This document shows, one piece after another, positions 1-10,900 of a DNA stretch of 64,000 nucleotides (positions are counted from its first letter, which is position 1; the number at the start of each line of letters is the position of its first letter). The position numbers and the translations under genes are program-made. Under the pieces are notes generated by a model that was given only the letters and a program-made list of their open reading frames with translations, searched no databases and had not been told where the DNA came from. Origin of the DNA: Daucus carota subsp. sativus (taxonomy: Eukaryota > Streptophyta > Magnoliopsida > Apiales > Apiaceae); the NCBI RefSeq assembly GCF_001625215.2, contig NC_030387.2, positions 10,568,501 through 10,632,500 on the forward strand. The letters are read 5' to 3'.

Positions 1-130
1 CAACGCCTTTAATCAAGAGGCAGAATTTACGCCCTCAATAATGAGGCACAATTAACATCCTCAATCAAGAGGCACAATTTACGCCTTCAATAATGAGGCA
101 CAATTTACGCCCTTAATTTACGCATTCCAT
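1..130. repeat. Degenerate minisatellite, unit about 27 bp
   Basis: About four head-to-tail copies of a unit resembling GCCTTCAATAATGAGGCACA followed by ATTTAC, alternating 'caataatgagg' and 'caatcaagagg' variants. The array may continue past the left edge. No coding potential is seen. Confidence 0.7.
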
Positions 131-1083
131 TCTGAAACCAAATCTCATACATCGTGAAATTTCCGTCGCCGAAACCGTCAGCCACCATCGCGAAGACGAC
201 GATGATATTGAATTTTGAAACAATATACTTGACCACTCCAGAATTACTCACACACCCTATATACAAACAAACACACGCGTATTGTTTAACACCCACCCCT
301 TTTTCTGACACACCCGTGCACACACTGATCAACACTACGCACACACCCACCTCTGGTACACACACCAGTCACGCGCACACTCGCACATAATATACACAGC
401 AGCCACAAAGCAGAAACCAGGAGGGAAAGAGGGGAGAAAACCGGCGAGAGGGGCTGGGACCGGTGGGGGAGTGGTGGCGACAACCGGAGGCGGAGAGACC
501 AGGGAGAAAAGGCGGCGAATCAGAGGGCGGCGGCGACTGGGACAGTGGCCGGAGAGAGGGAGATGCGCGCGCGAGGGAGAGAGAACAGAGAGAGGTGAGT
601 GAATGTGAGAGAGATTCAGGAGAGAGAGGGTTTTCTACTTCACTTTTTTCTTTTAAGCAAGAAACACTTATTTTAAGTTCACCCAAACGGCCCCAATATC
701 TTGAATTTGTGACGTTAATACGTTATTTTGTTTTTTCTTTCTGAATTCACTCGAGATAAAACAGCATCGAAGTAACTCACGAAAATAGAGTTTTCATATA
801 GTTATGATCGAAATAACCTCGCAAACAAAACTACCTTGGTCAACTCTCCCTTACATTCCATCCATCCCCGTCAACTCCAAAGACAGGTAGACACGACACT
901 ACCCTCTCTCTCACACACACCCCCTTTGTTTATCTCTCTCTCACAAATACCCTTTCTAATCCCTCCCTCCCTCCCTCCCTCACACACAATTCAATCAAAC
1001 ACCATGCTCTAGTCGACAAAATCACAAACCCCTCAAATCCCAATTGACCCATTTCAAGAACCCCCAATTCTTGATCACAAAAC
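131..1083. other. Gene-free region: purine-rich block, MITE-like end, CT-rich leader
   Basis: No gene is supported. 415-640 is strongly GA-rich (low complexity), and open frames across it are composition artefacts. 682-694 reads CCCAAACGGCCCC, the same end sequence as the MITE ending at 17757, so a MITE relic may end here. 890-1000 is rich in CT and CA repeats, typical of a plant 5' leader, and probably belongs to the promoter and 5' UTR of the gene starting at 1084. Confidence 0.5.
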
Positions 1084-4000
1084 ATGTACTTGTTTAAACT
1101 GTTATTCATTCTAGGGTTAGGGTTAAGTTTCGATCTTGATTATGGGTATGCTCTAAAAGTCCCTTTTAGGCCTAAAGATGTGCTCCCTGTTCTTCCCAAA
1201 CAGATTTCTTGGCCTGTTCTCAACAATTTTCACAGTGCTGTTGATTTGTTGCCTGCTTTTGTTGGCTCTGTCACTCCTCATGGGGTGATTAATCAGTGGA
1301 AAGGCTCTTGCTTTCATGTTAATGAGGCCAGGCTCGACTTCACGGAGTCCAAGAATCAAAGTCTTGGTGGGGGAGTTCTTTATCTTAAGGTCTTTTTCTG
1401 GCTTTTGGATATGCGTTGATTGCGTATTTTTGGATGGAATTGTGGTAGTTTAATGAATGTTTAAGTTTATGAATGTGTAAATTGTGGTGGTGACAGTGCT
1501 TGCTTAGGAAATTGTAAGTGGTGTATGTTTAAGTTTATGAATATGGATTTTGGATGTGTAGACAGTGCTTGCTTAGGAAATTGTAAGTGGTGTATGTATG
1601 ATCCATATATATGAATATTAAGTATGTATGATTGGAATTGGGAATTTATAGGTTATGAATTATTAAATTGGAATAGGAATTATGAAATGTTATTCTGATT
1701 GGATTGGTCGTCATTATGTGAAAGTACTTGCGGAGATGATCGAAGCCTTAACTACTACACTCTAGGTGTGTTAAATATAAAATTTTGATTTAGTTATTGC
1801 CGCTTTTTAGATTTTAAACCGAGCCAAGTAGATGCAATGAATCCCCCCCCCCCCCCCCCCCCCCCCTCTCAAAAAAAACAAAACAAAACAAAAGTTGGCG
1901 CGTTGAATTTTTTGAGAAATCTTATGGGCGTATTTCTAGAAGTGACTAGTTTAGTGTAAAAATGTAAAGGGAATATTTAATGAATTGAGTGTAAATTATG
2001 AGATTTAACTATCAAGCAGTTAGTAGTTGGTAATAGCAAATGAAGTTTACTAAATGTCATTGTTAGGCGGTAAGTGGCATGATTAATACTTCTGGTTTAT
2101 ATAAAGAGAGTTTTTTCATTGCTGCTTTGTGGAACTAGGTTTCATTGTGGTAAATGGCTACGTTCTCATTCTGTGCCAAAATATGTATGATAGTATGCCT
2201 GGTTGATCGATATCTAAGTGTGATGGCATATCCATGTCTAATATGCAGATGTTGTATATGAAAATGAAGCTTAGCTTTGACTTATCTAATTAACATCTTT
2301 TATGATACCCTTTAAGGAATTAATTGCAAGTCTATTTGCTTTTCTTGTGCAGACTTCTGAAGCTCATAGCTGGACCTGTATGGATTTATATGTTTTTGCG
2401 ACACCATATAGAGTAACCTGGGATTACTATTTCTCAGCTCGAGAGCATACATTGAACATCGACTCTTGGGAGGAACCTGCAGAAGTGGAATATGTAACTT
2501 CGTATTATTATATTGTTTGTTTGGTTCATATCCATTACAAACTCATCATTAAATACTTCATGTTCTGATTGATCCCTGAGCAGGTGAAGCAGCATGGCAT
2601 CTCAGTATTTCTAATGCCATCAGGAATGTTGGGGACCTTTCTTTCAATGGTGGATGTTTTACCCTTGTTCTCTAATAGTGTGTGGGGTCAAAGTGCTAAT
2701 TTAGCTTTTCTGAAGAAACACATGGGTGCATCATTTGAAAGACGTCCTCAGCCTTGGCGTACTACAATCAATCCAGATGATGTTCACTCTGGTGATTTCT
2801 TAGCTGTGTCAAAGATCCGTGGGCGATGGGGTGGATTTGAAACACTTGAAAAATGGGTCACTGGGGCATTTGCTGGTCACACAGCTGTTTGCTTAAAGGA
2901 TGATTTTGGGAAGCTTTGGGTTGGAGAATCTGGACACGAGAATGAAAAGGTTGGCAGCTGGACTGTCTCGCTAGGAATAATGAATACACTTAATGCTGCT
3001 TATCATATTGGTCTGTTGTTTGCTTGCTTAAATTGGAATTGATATTTACAAATATATAACTATATTATTGTATACACTTGTCTTTTTGGGAAATTAAGAT
3101 TTATATGAAGAATTTGGGTGGTTTTACTGTTTGGGGAAAAACTTTCTCAGAGTCTGCTAAATTGAAGTTTTTTAGCTTTCTATTTATCCCAGAAGGCTGA
3201 ATGAATATTTGCTTTCATTTTTTCTTAGGGTGAGGAAATTATTGTTGCGATTCCATGGGAAGAATGGTGGGAGTTGTCACTAAAGGATGATTCTAATCCA
3301 CATATCGCATTGCTACCTTTATCTCCTGATGTGCGTAAAAAGTTTAACTCAACTGCAGCATGGGAATACGCTCGTAGCATGTCAGGAAAGCCTTATGGTT
3401 ACCACAACATGATATTTAGTTGGATTGACACTGTAGCTGATAACTATCCTCCACCTCTTGATGCTCATTTGGTAAACACTTATCTGGATAACCTTATAAG
3501 ATATTCCTAGTAGCTTAATGACATACAGTAGATATATACGCCATAACACTACTTTCTTGTTCTGGTAAATATGTTATTGATTTTTTCACCAGCTATATGT
3601 GAGACTTTACTGACTAGGACCTGGGTGGCTCATATCCATTTTCTAATCTGCCTTGAGTGATCATATGTCATCTGCCAGAGATGATCTTCTCGAAATAAGC
3701 AGTGGTCTTTGCTATAGATTACAGCTTGAGAGTGTGGAGAAGTTTGTACCAAGCATAAATCACGAGGTTTAAATTAAGTCTATCTGTATTTTAAAAATCT
3801 ACACTTTCTTACAGGTCACTTCTGTCATGTCTATGTGGACAAGAATGCAGCCAGCATATGCAGCAAATATGTGGAATGAGGCTTTAAATAAGAGGCTTGG
3901 GACGGAGGTGACTGCCAGTTCTAGCTTATGTATTGTATACAAGACCTTCTTGACCTTCACTCTGTAAAGCATATCGCTCACCTAATTATTTTTGCAGGAG

Positions 4001-4495
4001 TTGGACTTGTATGGAATTCTAGCAGAGACAGAATCTCGTGGTTTGACCTTTGATCAGTTGCTATCCATTCCAGAACAAGATGAATGGGTCTATAGCGATG
4101 GGAAATCAACAACATGTGTGGCCTTTATACTGGAAATGTACAAAGAAGCTGGAGTTTTTGGTCCAGTTTCCAACTCTATTCAAGTAACCGAATTCACTGT
4201 AAGTATCTAGAGCTCTGTGGTTGTAGCTTGTTTTTCAGAAAAGAAACTATCGCTTCGTGTCCTCACCTCACGTATTTCACAGATACGGGATGCATACATG
4301 CTCAAAATTTTTGAGAAGAACCAGACTCGTTTGCCAAGTTGGTGCAACATAGGAGGTAATCAATCCCCATTCTGCCAAATTCTTGGGGAGTATCAAATGG
4401 AGCTGCCTGAATATAATACTTTGGAGCCATATGCAAATATGAATGAGAATTGCCCTTCTTTACCCCCGACTTATGAGAGGCCTTCGCATTGCTAA
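1084..4495 (+). CDS. Secretory-pathway protein with possible permuted papain-like (NlpC/P60-type) fold, 520 aa
   Basis: Seven exons, all split between codons: 1084-1389, 2353-2493, 2584-2949, 3229-3471, 3815-3907, 3998-4198, 4283-4495; every intron is GT-AG. Residues 1-24 look like a signal peptide (MYLFKLLFILGLGLSF). I recognise a conserved plant family (Arabidopsis At4g27020/At5g54870 type, from memory) without an established function. Seen in the sequence: HSGDFLAV at about 217-224, AGHTAV with His248, then far downstream STTCVAF with Cys423. A GD turn and GH upstream of a Cys is the order of circularly permuted NlpC/P60 (YiiX-like) enzymes, so a thiol hydrolase or amidase role is an inference, not a demonstrated one. 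The first intron carries a C24 tract and a 69-bp-period duplication. The gene converges on the aldo-keto reductase gene 488 bp away. Confidence 0.88.
1492..1598. repeat. Short direct duplication in intron 1
   Basis: A 38-bp segment starting gacagtgcttgcttagg occurs at 1492-1529 and again at 1561-1598 with almost no change, so it is a recent local duplication with a 69-bp period. Confidence 0.8.
1843..1866. repeat. Poly(C) homopolymer, 24 bases
   Basis: 24 uninterrupted C residues followed by tctc and A-rich sequence, inside intron 1 of the first gene. The exact length may be inaccurate because such tracts are difficult to sequence. Confidence 0.9.
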
Positions 4496-4983
4496 ATTTA
4501 AAATGCTGCGCTATATGAAATTGTCATTGACATATAGTGCTCAAAGAGCTGTATTATGTTTAGTTTATCTAGTTTGGGACATGCACTACCTCGTATTCCT
4601 AAAGTGTCAACTTGACAAAATACTTCTTGTATATATAGTTGTAATGATAATAATTGTACATCTGTTTTATATTCTGCTGTGCGAAAAGAAATCTCCGTCC
4701 TCCATTGAAATACAAAGATACTTAGAGGCGGCCTGTATGTTATAGATCCACATTTTTCTCTTACGTTTTAAATTCATAGGAATTCTACGTGGTGTTGAAT
4801 AAGACTAATATCACTCTTGAACGGAAAAATGAATGAGATTGTGTACTTTCTATGCTGCTTCTTACATCCCTAGGCCTTGGATGAATTAAGCTTGATAATA
4901 CCCAAATGACCATGTAAACATAATATTTATTAGGTACTTGCTCTGATACTGACATATACCATTGTATTCTTGCAATGTTGACC
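4496..4983. other. Intergenic region between convergent genes
   Basis: 3' flanks of the secretory protein gene (plus strand) and of the first aldo-keto reductase (minus strand). No further gene or repeat was recognised. Confidence 0.5.
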
Positions 4984-6121
4984 TCAAAGTTCTCCATCCC
5001 ACAGCTCCTCAGCGGACTTAATAGGACCAGTTTCAGAGATGAACATCTGTCCAAGATTTGCCCTGCTCTGCGGGATGCTTGCAATCTTCTTTAACTCTTC
5101 GTTGCTCAATTCCCAGTCAAAAATCTCAAGATTCTGCTTTAGTCTCTCTTTGTTGAAGCTCTTAGCCACTACGACAACCCCTTGCTCATAAACCCATCTC
5201 AAAGCTATCTGAGCTACAGACTTTCCTTTAGACCTGGCAATTTCCTCAAGGACTTCAGATTCCATCACTCGTTTGGATCCCCAAATGGCTCCTGCTGCTC
5301 CAAGAGGAGAGTAAGCGGCAATCATGATTCCATTTGCCTTGCAGAACTCCTTTAGCTTCCCTTGTTGCCATGTGGGGTTCATCTCCACCTACAAACATGC
5401 ATTGATCAATGTCAAAACACAAAACTGGGCCGCTTGTGCGCATCTAATCTTTTTTTGTTTATTACTTGATTTACTGCGGGAGGTATCTTAGCGAAAGCCA
5501 AAATGTCAGCAAGCTTCTTGCAAGAGAAATTGCTGACCCCGATGGATTTAGTTAGACCAAGTGTTTTACACTCTTCCATAGCTATCCAAACAGATTTGAT
5601 GTCCATGGGGACAAAATCTTCCGGGCTTGGTGGAAAATTGGCTGCCCCATGCTTCAAGGTTACTGGCATATGTATAAGATACTGATCAAGATACCCTAAC
5701 TTCATATTTCTGCAAAGAATGAAAAGAAAATAAGTTGGAGATGCAAAGTAAAGGCCTTTGTTTCGAAGGTTAAAATGAGTGAGTGGCTTTTGTTATACTG
5801 TAGAGTCTTCTGGAGTGCAGGGAGGACATGTTCGCCATGATTATCAGTGCACCACAGCTTAGAGGTGATAAAGACCTCACCTCGAGACTTTATTAAGCCC
5901 AGAGATAGAGCTTGAGATATGGCATCACCAAGAGCTTCCTCCGTTTGGTAAACAGAAGCCGTATCAAACATCCTATACCCGAGCTCAATTGCTTCAAGCA
6001 CTGCTTTTACGACTACTTCTGGCCCTAGAAACGGATAAGTTCCAGTGCCTAATCCAAAAATTGGCATTTTTCTCCCATTACCAGAGCTCAAACCAACTTC
6101 CGGAATGCTATGCAGAGCCAT
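4984..6121 (-). CDS. NADPH-dependent aldo-keto reductase, codeinone-/chalcone-reductase-like (AKR4 type), 323 aa
   Basis: Three exons on the minus strand: 6121-5799, 5709-5466, 5388-4984, joined through GT-AG introns (first split inside the Gln108 codon, second between codons). 323 residues is the usual family length. The AKR catalytic tetrad is complete: Asp53 (FDTAS), Tyr58 (VYQTE), Lys88 (TSKLW), His121 (LIHMP). The family signatures GYRMFDTA and [12 protein letters not shown] are present, and the C-terminal half carries the cofactor loop [11 protein letters not shown]. Cytosolic AKR4 enzymes reduce ketones or aldehydes with NADPH (codeinone, methylecgonone, polyketide intermediates, deoxymugineic acid precursors); the substrate cannot be read from sequence. 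The ATG at 6121 is preferred over 6148 because MAL.SIPEV matches the paralogue at 8288 and a TATA box lies only about 45 bp upstream. Confidence 0.93.
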
Positions 6122-6163
6122 CTTTAGAATGTGATGCCGGCCAGGCACCTTAAATAGAGCAAG

Positions 6164-6170
6164 TATATAT
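6164..6170 (-). promoter_or_regulatory. TATA box of the first AKR gene
   Basis: The minus strand reads GTATATATAC here, 43-49 bp upstream of the ATG at 6121. With initiation about 30 bp downstream, the upstream ATG at 6148 would fall outside the transcript. Confidence 0.55.
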
Positions 6171-6177
6171 ACTGATA

Positions 6178-7090
6178 GTGTTCGGCTCTTTCTTGTTCAT
6201 TAGTTTTTGTTTTATTATGACTAGGTAGCAGTTTGGAGAGTTGGGATCTCATGTCAGTACATTTATATAGTACATGTATGCATTAATTCTATTACGGATT
6301 TGGCTTATTCTTCGCGTAAACATATTATGTCTGCAGGATTCTGTTACTAGAAACATGTGCAGAAGAATTGCCTGGCAACGTGGTTTTTTCTTTTGTCAGG
6401 GCTAATGTTGATGTTTACATGCTTGATCCGTTTTGCTAACCGTTACTGTAATCTTTTTCAAGAGTCACAAAAATTTCAATTTATCTGTAGATTTTAAGAT
6501 GAAGGCACTTCTTGTGATTAAAGCATTTGTGATTTACAAGTTCATCTTGTGTGTTACTTACATTAAGGTTGATATTCTATTTGTTACCACAAGGATGGTT
6601 TATGTTACATTTGAGCAGCAATCTCCGGTTATTTGTCTTTAGATCCACTGAATTAGACTTTATTTAAGACCAGCGAAGATTTGGCACATAACAGACTCTT
6701 AAGAAGTCGTCTTCTGACATGTGCTAGCGATTTGTAGCAAGGAACTGGGAAGGACGGAAGTTGGTCTCCTGAAGCAGATTAGGTTTTATCATGTGTTCTT
6801 TTACACAGTTTGTTGAAACTGCAGCATATTTGATTCAAGAAAGTTTCAGAGCGGAATCACAGAAACAATGTCAGCTGCACTGAACATAGACGACGTTGTT
6901 AATATGCTCTAATAATACGACGATGGATAACATGTGAACCAGCAATAATAATTTTATGCTCCTGGATCATTGGGCTTACTATAAAATACAAATGGAGATA
7001 TACGAAGCACTAGAAAAGCAAAGACAATGGTTGGTCATTCCTTATTCGAAAAGGTTGGCATTATACTTGTATTTCCATGCAATAAGCATC
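6178..7090. other. Intergenic spacer between AKR paralogues
   Basis: Upstream region of the first AKR gene and 3' flank of the second. I see no gene, TIR pair or tandem array. Confidence 0.5.
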
Positions 7091-8288
7091 TTAAAGTTCT
7101 CCATCCCACAGATCCTCAACTGACTTGATATGGCCAGTTTCAGATACCAAAAACTGTGCAAGATTTGCCCTTCTCTGCGGTATTTCAGCAATCTTCTTGC
7201 ACTCTTCAGCACTCAACTCCCAGTCAAAAATTTCACGATTCTGCTTTAGTCTCTCTTTGTTGAAGCTCTTGGTAACAATGATAATCCCTTGCTCATAAGC
7301 CCATCTCAACGCTACTTGAGCTACAGATTTTCCCTTTGATTTGGCAATTTCGATTAGAACCTCAGATCCCAGCACTCCTTTGGTTCCCCAAACAGCTCCT
7401 GCTGCTCCAAGAGGAGAATAGGCAGCTATCATGATTCCCTTTGCCTCGCAGAACTCCTTAAGCTTCCGTTGTTGCCAAGCTGGATTCATCTCCACCTTTG
7501 AAAGATAACCAAATTCAGAAGACAAAATTTCAAGATTTTGTCTTGTGCTTGTGCCCTCATGATGTATTTTTTTAATCTTTTTTGTACTTGTTAAGAAAAC
7601 GATATGATTTATCTAGTTTGTGAACTTGCACTTACTTGATTGACTGCTGGAGGTATCTTAGCGAAAGCCAAAATATCTGCAAGCTTCTTGCAAGAGAAAT
7701 TACTGACGCCGATTGATTTTGCAAGTCCAAGTGTCTGGCACTCTTCCATAGCTGTCCAAACAGATTTGAAGTCCATTGGAACAACATCTTCCGGCTTTGG
7801 TTCAAAAGGGTTTGCTTCAGCCTTTATGCTAACTGGAAAGTGTATAAGATACTGATCAAGATACTCCAACTTCAGGGTCCTTCATAACAATAAACAAGAA
7901 AGGATTAAATTCAGCTTTAGATTTTATTTACCAAATAAAATAAATAAGTTGTTCATATGTATTACTGCAGAGTCTTTCGAAGGGCAGGGAGGACACGATC
8001 ACCGTGATTATCCGTGCACCAGATCTTAGAGGTGATAAAAAGTTCATCGCGGGACTTGATCAGACCAAGACTAATAGCTTGAGATATAGCTTCACCAAGA
8101 GCTTCCTCTGTTTGGTAAAGAAAAGCAGTATCAAACATCCTATAACCAACTTCAATTGCTTCAAGCACTGCTTTTACGACAGCTTCCGGGGTCACAAAGG
8201 GTAATCCTCCTGTGCCCAGTCCCAAAACTGGCATAGCTTTCGCATTGCCTGAGCTCAGAATAACTTCTGGAATACTTTGTAAAGCCAT
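7091..8288 (-). CDS. NADPH-dependent aldo-keto reductase, tandem paralogue, 323 aa
   Basis: Minus-strand exons 8288-7966, 7879-7636 and 7495-7091 have exactly the same lengths (323, 244, 405 bases) and intron phases as the gene at 4984-6121, so they are tandem duplicates. The tetrad is intact: Asp53 (FDTAF), Tyr58 (LYQTE), Lys88 (TSKIW), His121 (LIHFP). The protein begins MALQSIPEV and ends WDGEL like its neighbour. Differences cluster in substrate-pocket regions such as residues 27-33 (GGLPFVT against GTYPFLG) and 123-135, which suggests diverged substrate preference; this is inference. Both genes are probably expressed separately, each with its own TATA box. The reaction class is carbonyl reduction with NADPH in the cytosol, often in specialised metabolism. 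Confidence 0.93.
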
Positions 8289-8332
8289 CTTTCAGTTGCT
8301 ATTACCTGCTGCTAGCCACTCATGTGATATTC

Positions 8333-8339
8333 TTATATG
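8333..8339 (-). promoter_or_regulatory. TATA box of the second AKR gene
   Basis: The minus strand reads TCATATAAGA about 45-50 bp upstream of the ATG at 8288, the same spacing as in the neighbouring paralogue. Confidence 0.45.
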
Positions 8340-8846
8340 ATCAAGATGCCATATGTAAATGAACATGTACATGTAAATAGACGAATTGGTTTTGATTTTG
8401 AGTTTTTTCTTGGAAAGCAATTCAACAAAAGGTTGTGGCTGTTATTGTCACTAGAAAAAAGGTCCAGAACACAGAATTTGACTCAAAAATTAGAAGAAAA
8501 GTCGATGCTTTATATATATGCTATCATGTTTTTAATTTCAAACTAGTAACAATATTTTTACTTCTTCATTTTGAATAAACTTTTCTATATCAAAGACCGA
8601 CTTGTATGCTGTTAACCACAAGTTCTGCCTTTTTTTTTGTTTTTGCTAAATAAATTCTGCATTTTTGGTTGCATGTTCTTACGAGTATCGTGATATTGAC
8701 TTATCATCTGCAGTTGAGTTGTTATTATTAAGAAGATGATCATATCCATAGTAGACATATAAATGGTTAAGTAGTTGGGAGAACTGATAGTGGAATCAGA
8801 AATCAGGCCAGAGTTTGAACAAGTTTACTCGTAGAACATGCATATT
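8340..8846. other. Intergenic region, no recognised feature
   Basis: AT-rich sequence upstream of the second AKR gene. Short open frames here have no family resemblance. Confidence 0.4.
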
Positions 8847-9350
8847 GAGTTCTCAATTTCGATTAAAACCTCTGACAACAGTACTCTTCCATGACCGTCC
8901 AGACAGGTTTGAAATATAATTTAACAACATATTCAGCCTTTTCTACCAAAGGGTCTGCATCAACCTTCATGCTTATTGGAAAATGTATAAGATACTCATC
9001 GAGTCATCGATATACTCCATCTTCAGGTTCCGACAAAACAATGACAAGATGTTCTTACAACTTAAAAATTTCATTAACACAGTGATTCTCTATTTTTAAT
9101 AAGGTAATGAATGAGTGGTGCATCTGTATTACTTCGGAATCTTCTCAACTCTCAAGAGCAGGGAGGACAAGATCACTATGATTATCAGTGGACCATAGCT
9201 TAGAGATGATGAAGAGCTCAACGCGAGACCTGATATTTTTCTTAGATATAGCTTCACCAGGAGGCTCCTCCGTTTTGTGAAAGTAGCATTATCGAACTTC
9301 CTCTTACCAAGTTGAATTGCTTCAAGCCTGTTTCTTCTATTACTAGTAAT
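8847..9350 (-). pseudogene. Decayed aldo-keto reductase copy (exon 1 and 2 relics fused to an exon 3 scrap)
   Basis: On the minus strand, 9340-9130 matches the second half of AKR exon 1: RLEAIQLG.R.FDNA corresponds to [15 protein letters not shown], with the catalytic-Tyr region altered and reading-frame shifts after it. 9040-8890 matches exon 2 (NLKMEYIDD for TLKLEYLDQ, then PVWTVMEE for SVWTAMEE) with an in-frame stop after ILYIFQ. The match then jumps near 8885 to a scrap of exon 3 (SEVLIEI), so most of exon 2, intron 2 and the start of exon 3 were deleted. It cannot encode an enzyme. Confidence 0.8.
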
Positions 9351-9741
9351 TCTTTTGTACAATAGTTTATGCTACTAGACTACTTGTTTTGCAACCTACA
9401 AAACTAGGGGTTGTTTGGATCAGTTATTTGGTGGTATGGAATAGGAACACCAATTTTTTTAGGTGGTTAAATGATACCCTTCCCACCGATTGGGTTTTCA
9501 TAATATTCACATTCCCGTTAACACCCATTACCATAATAGTCCACAACCAAGAAAAAGCAGGGAAGATTTCAAACAAGAAAGCAGCAACAGAAAAAGCAGC
9601 AGCCAAAAACAGCCTCACTGCGAATGATTACACATTCAACTCTAGAACAAGTGAACAACAGAGTTTAATTTCTGAGAATGAAACATGACCTACTCTGAAG
9701 ACTGCGATGCAAATGGATACATAGTTAAATACTACTGAATT
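9351..9741. other. Spacer between two AKR pseudogenes with a MITE-like end
   Basis: GGGGTTGTTTGGATCAG at about 9408 resembles the terminal repeat of the MITE at 39651 (GGGGTCGTTTGGTTCA), but no partner terminus was found. The open frame at 9389-9688 has no recognisable domain. Probably a truncated MITE between the pseudogenes. Confidence 0.35.
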
Positions 9742-10551
9742 TCATTTTTCTCCATGCCAGAACTCCTCAAGTGACTTAATATGACCAGTTTCAGTCTTTC
9801 AGAGATGAACTCACTTCCGTCGTTTGACCTGACCTGTGGGAGCTCAGCAATTCTTCTTGAACATTCATAGTTCAAATTCCAGTAAAAAAATATCAAGATT
9901 CTGTTTTAGTTAAAGCTCTTGGTAATGATAACAACTCCTTGCTCATGAGCCCATCTCAAGGCCACCTGAGCTACAGATTTTCCTTTGGACTCTGCAATTT
10001 CCTTGAGAACCTCAGAGTCCAAAACTTTCCGGGTTCCCCGTATGGCTCCCCCTGCTGCTAGAGGAGAGTAAATAGAGATCATGATTCCCTTGGCCTTGCA
10101 GAATTCCCGTAGTATAACTTGTTGCCATACCGGGTTCATCTCCACCTTAAAATGCACAAATTGATCAAAAAAATATTATAATTACATGTACCTTGTTCTT
10201 GTTTAGGCAGATAGGCAAATTATTGTCTACTAATGCGTTGAATGATTACTCAGTTGTTCATGAAATCAAAACCTAATCACTTCTTTTTTCTTTTTCTCTC
10301 GTGCTTTATAAATTTAACATGTTATAAAGACTTGATCAAGCCAAGATCAAGAGCATGAGATATGGCTTCACCGAGAGGTAACTCTGTCTGGTACAAAGCA
10401 GCAGCGTCAAGCATCCGCTAACCAAGCTCAATCGCGTCGAGCATTGCTATAATCACCACTTCTAGTACAGGAAGAATAGGGAAATGCGCCGTTCCCACTC
10501 CCAGTAGTGGCATGTTTTACCATTGCTCAATACAATTTCTGGAATACCCAT
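9742..10551 (-). pseudogene. Decayed aldo-keto reductase copy lacking exon 2
   Basis: The minus strand shows an exon 1 relic (10551-10320) starting MGIPEIVLSNGK and later reading DAIELG, then a stop where Tyr is expected, then RMLDAAALYQTELPLGEA, with at least one frameshift. After a short spacer, exon 3 (10145-9742) begins VEMNPVWQQVILREFCKAKG after a plausible AG acceptor and stays open to GVVIITKSFN before frameshifts; the end EEFWHGEK followed by a stop is still recognisable. The catalytic-His exon 2 is absent, so the copy is dead. It preserves order and strand with the functional paralogues and therefore arose by the same tandem duplication. Confidence 0.85.
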
Positions 10552-10705
10552 GTTTCAGCTGGTATTGTTTTTCTTCTGCTTTTGCAATTTGTTTTCTTTT
10601 CGAGTCACATGTATTACAGATTTATGGTATGTGCATAAGTGCATGAATGTGAGAATAAGTGATCACTGATCAATCTGGGATCTTATGCAGCAGCCACCTT
10701 CACAG

Positions 10706-10900
10706 CTTGTTATAAACATGTGGGCGAAGTCCCACATTGTCAAGTTAATTTTGAGTCCTAAACTGAGGGAATCTTGGTTGCCTGTTTTCAAAGAGTCATG
10801 CTTGAATTGAGTTCTAGCTCCGCTGTGAGAGCTTTCTCACGCATGGTTAATCACTCAATATCACCAAGAGATGAATGAGATATGATGATCCAAAAATGCT
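10706..10900 (+). mobile_element. Fossil LTR fragment, Copia-like, same family as the solo LTR at 27624-28565
   Basis: The start (tgtggg..agtcccacattgt, then ttttgagtcc) and the later stretch CACCAAGAGATGAATGAGAT match the first roughly 200 bp of the solo LTR at 27624-28565 read on its own strand. Only the 5' part remains and it is clearly more diverged; an old, broken remnant. Confidence 0.6.

Noticed and set aside
463-744. 93-codon open frame in purine-rich DNA
   Set aside because: Composition is GA-repeat driven (Arg/Glu/Gly-rich product), with no homology pattern and a MITE-like end inside its 3' part.
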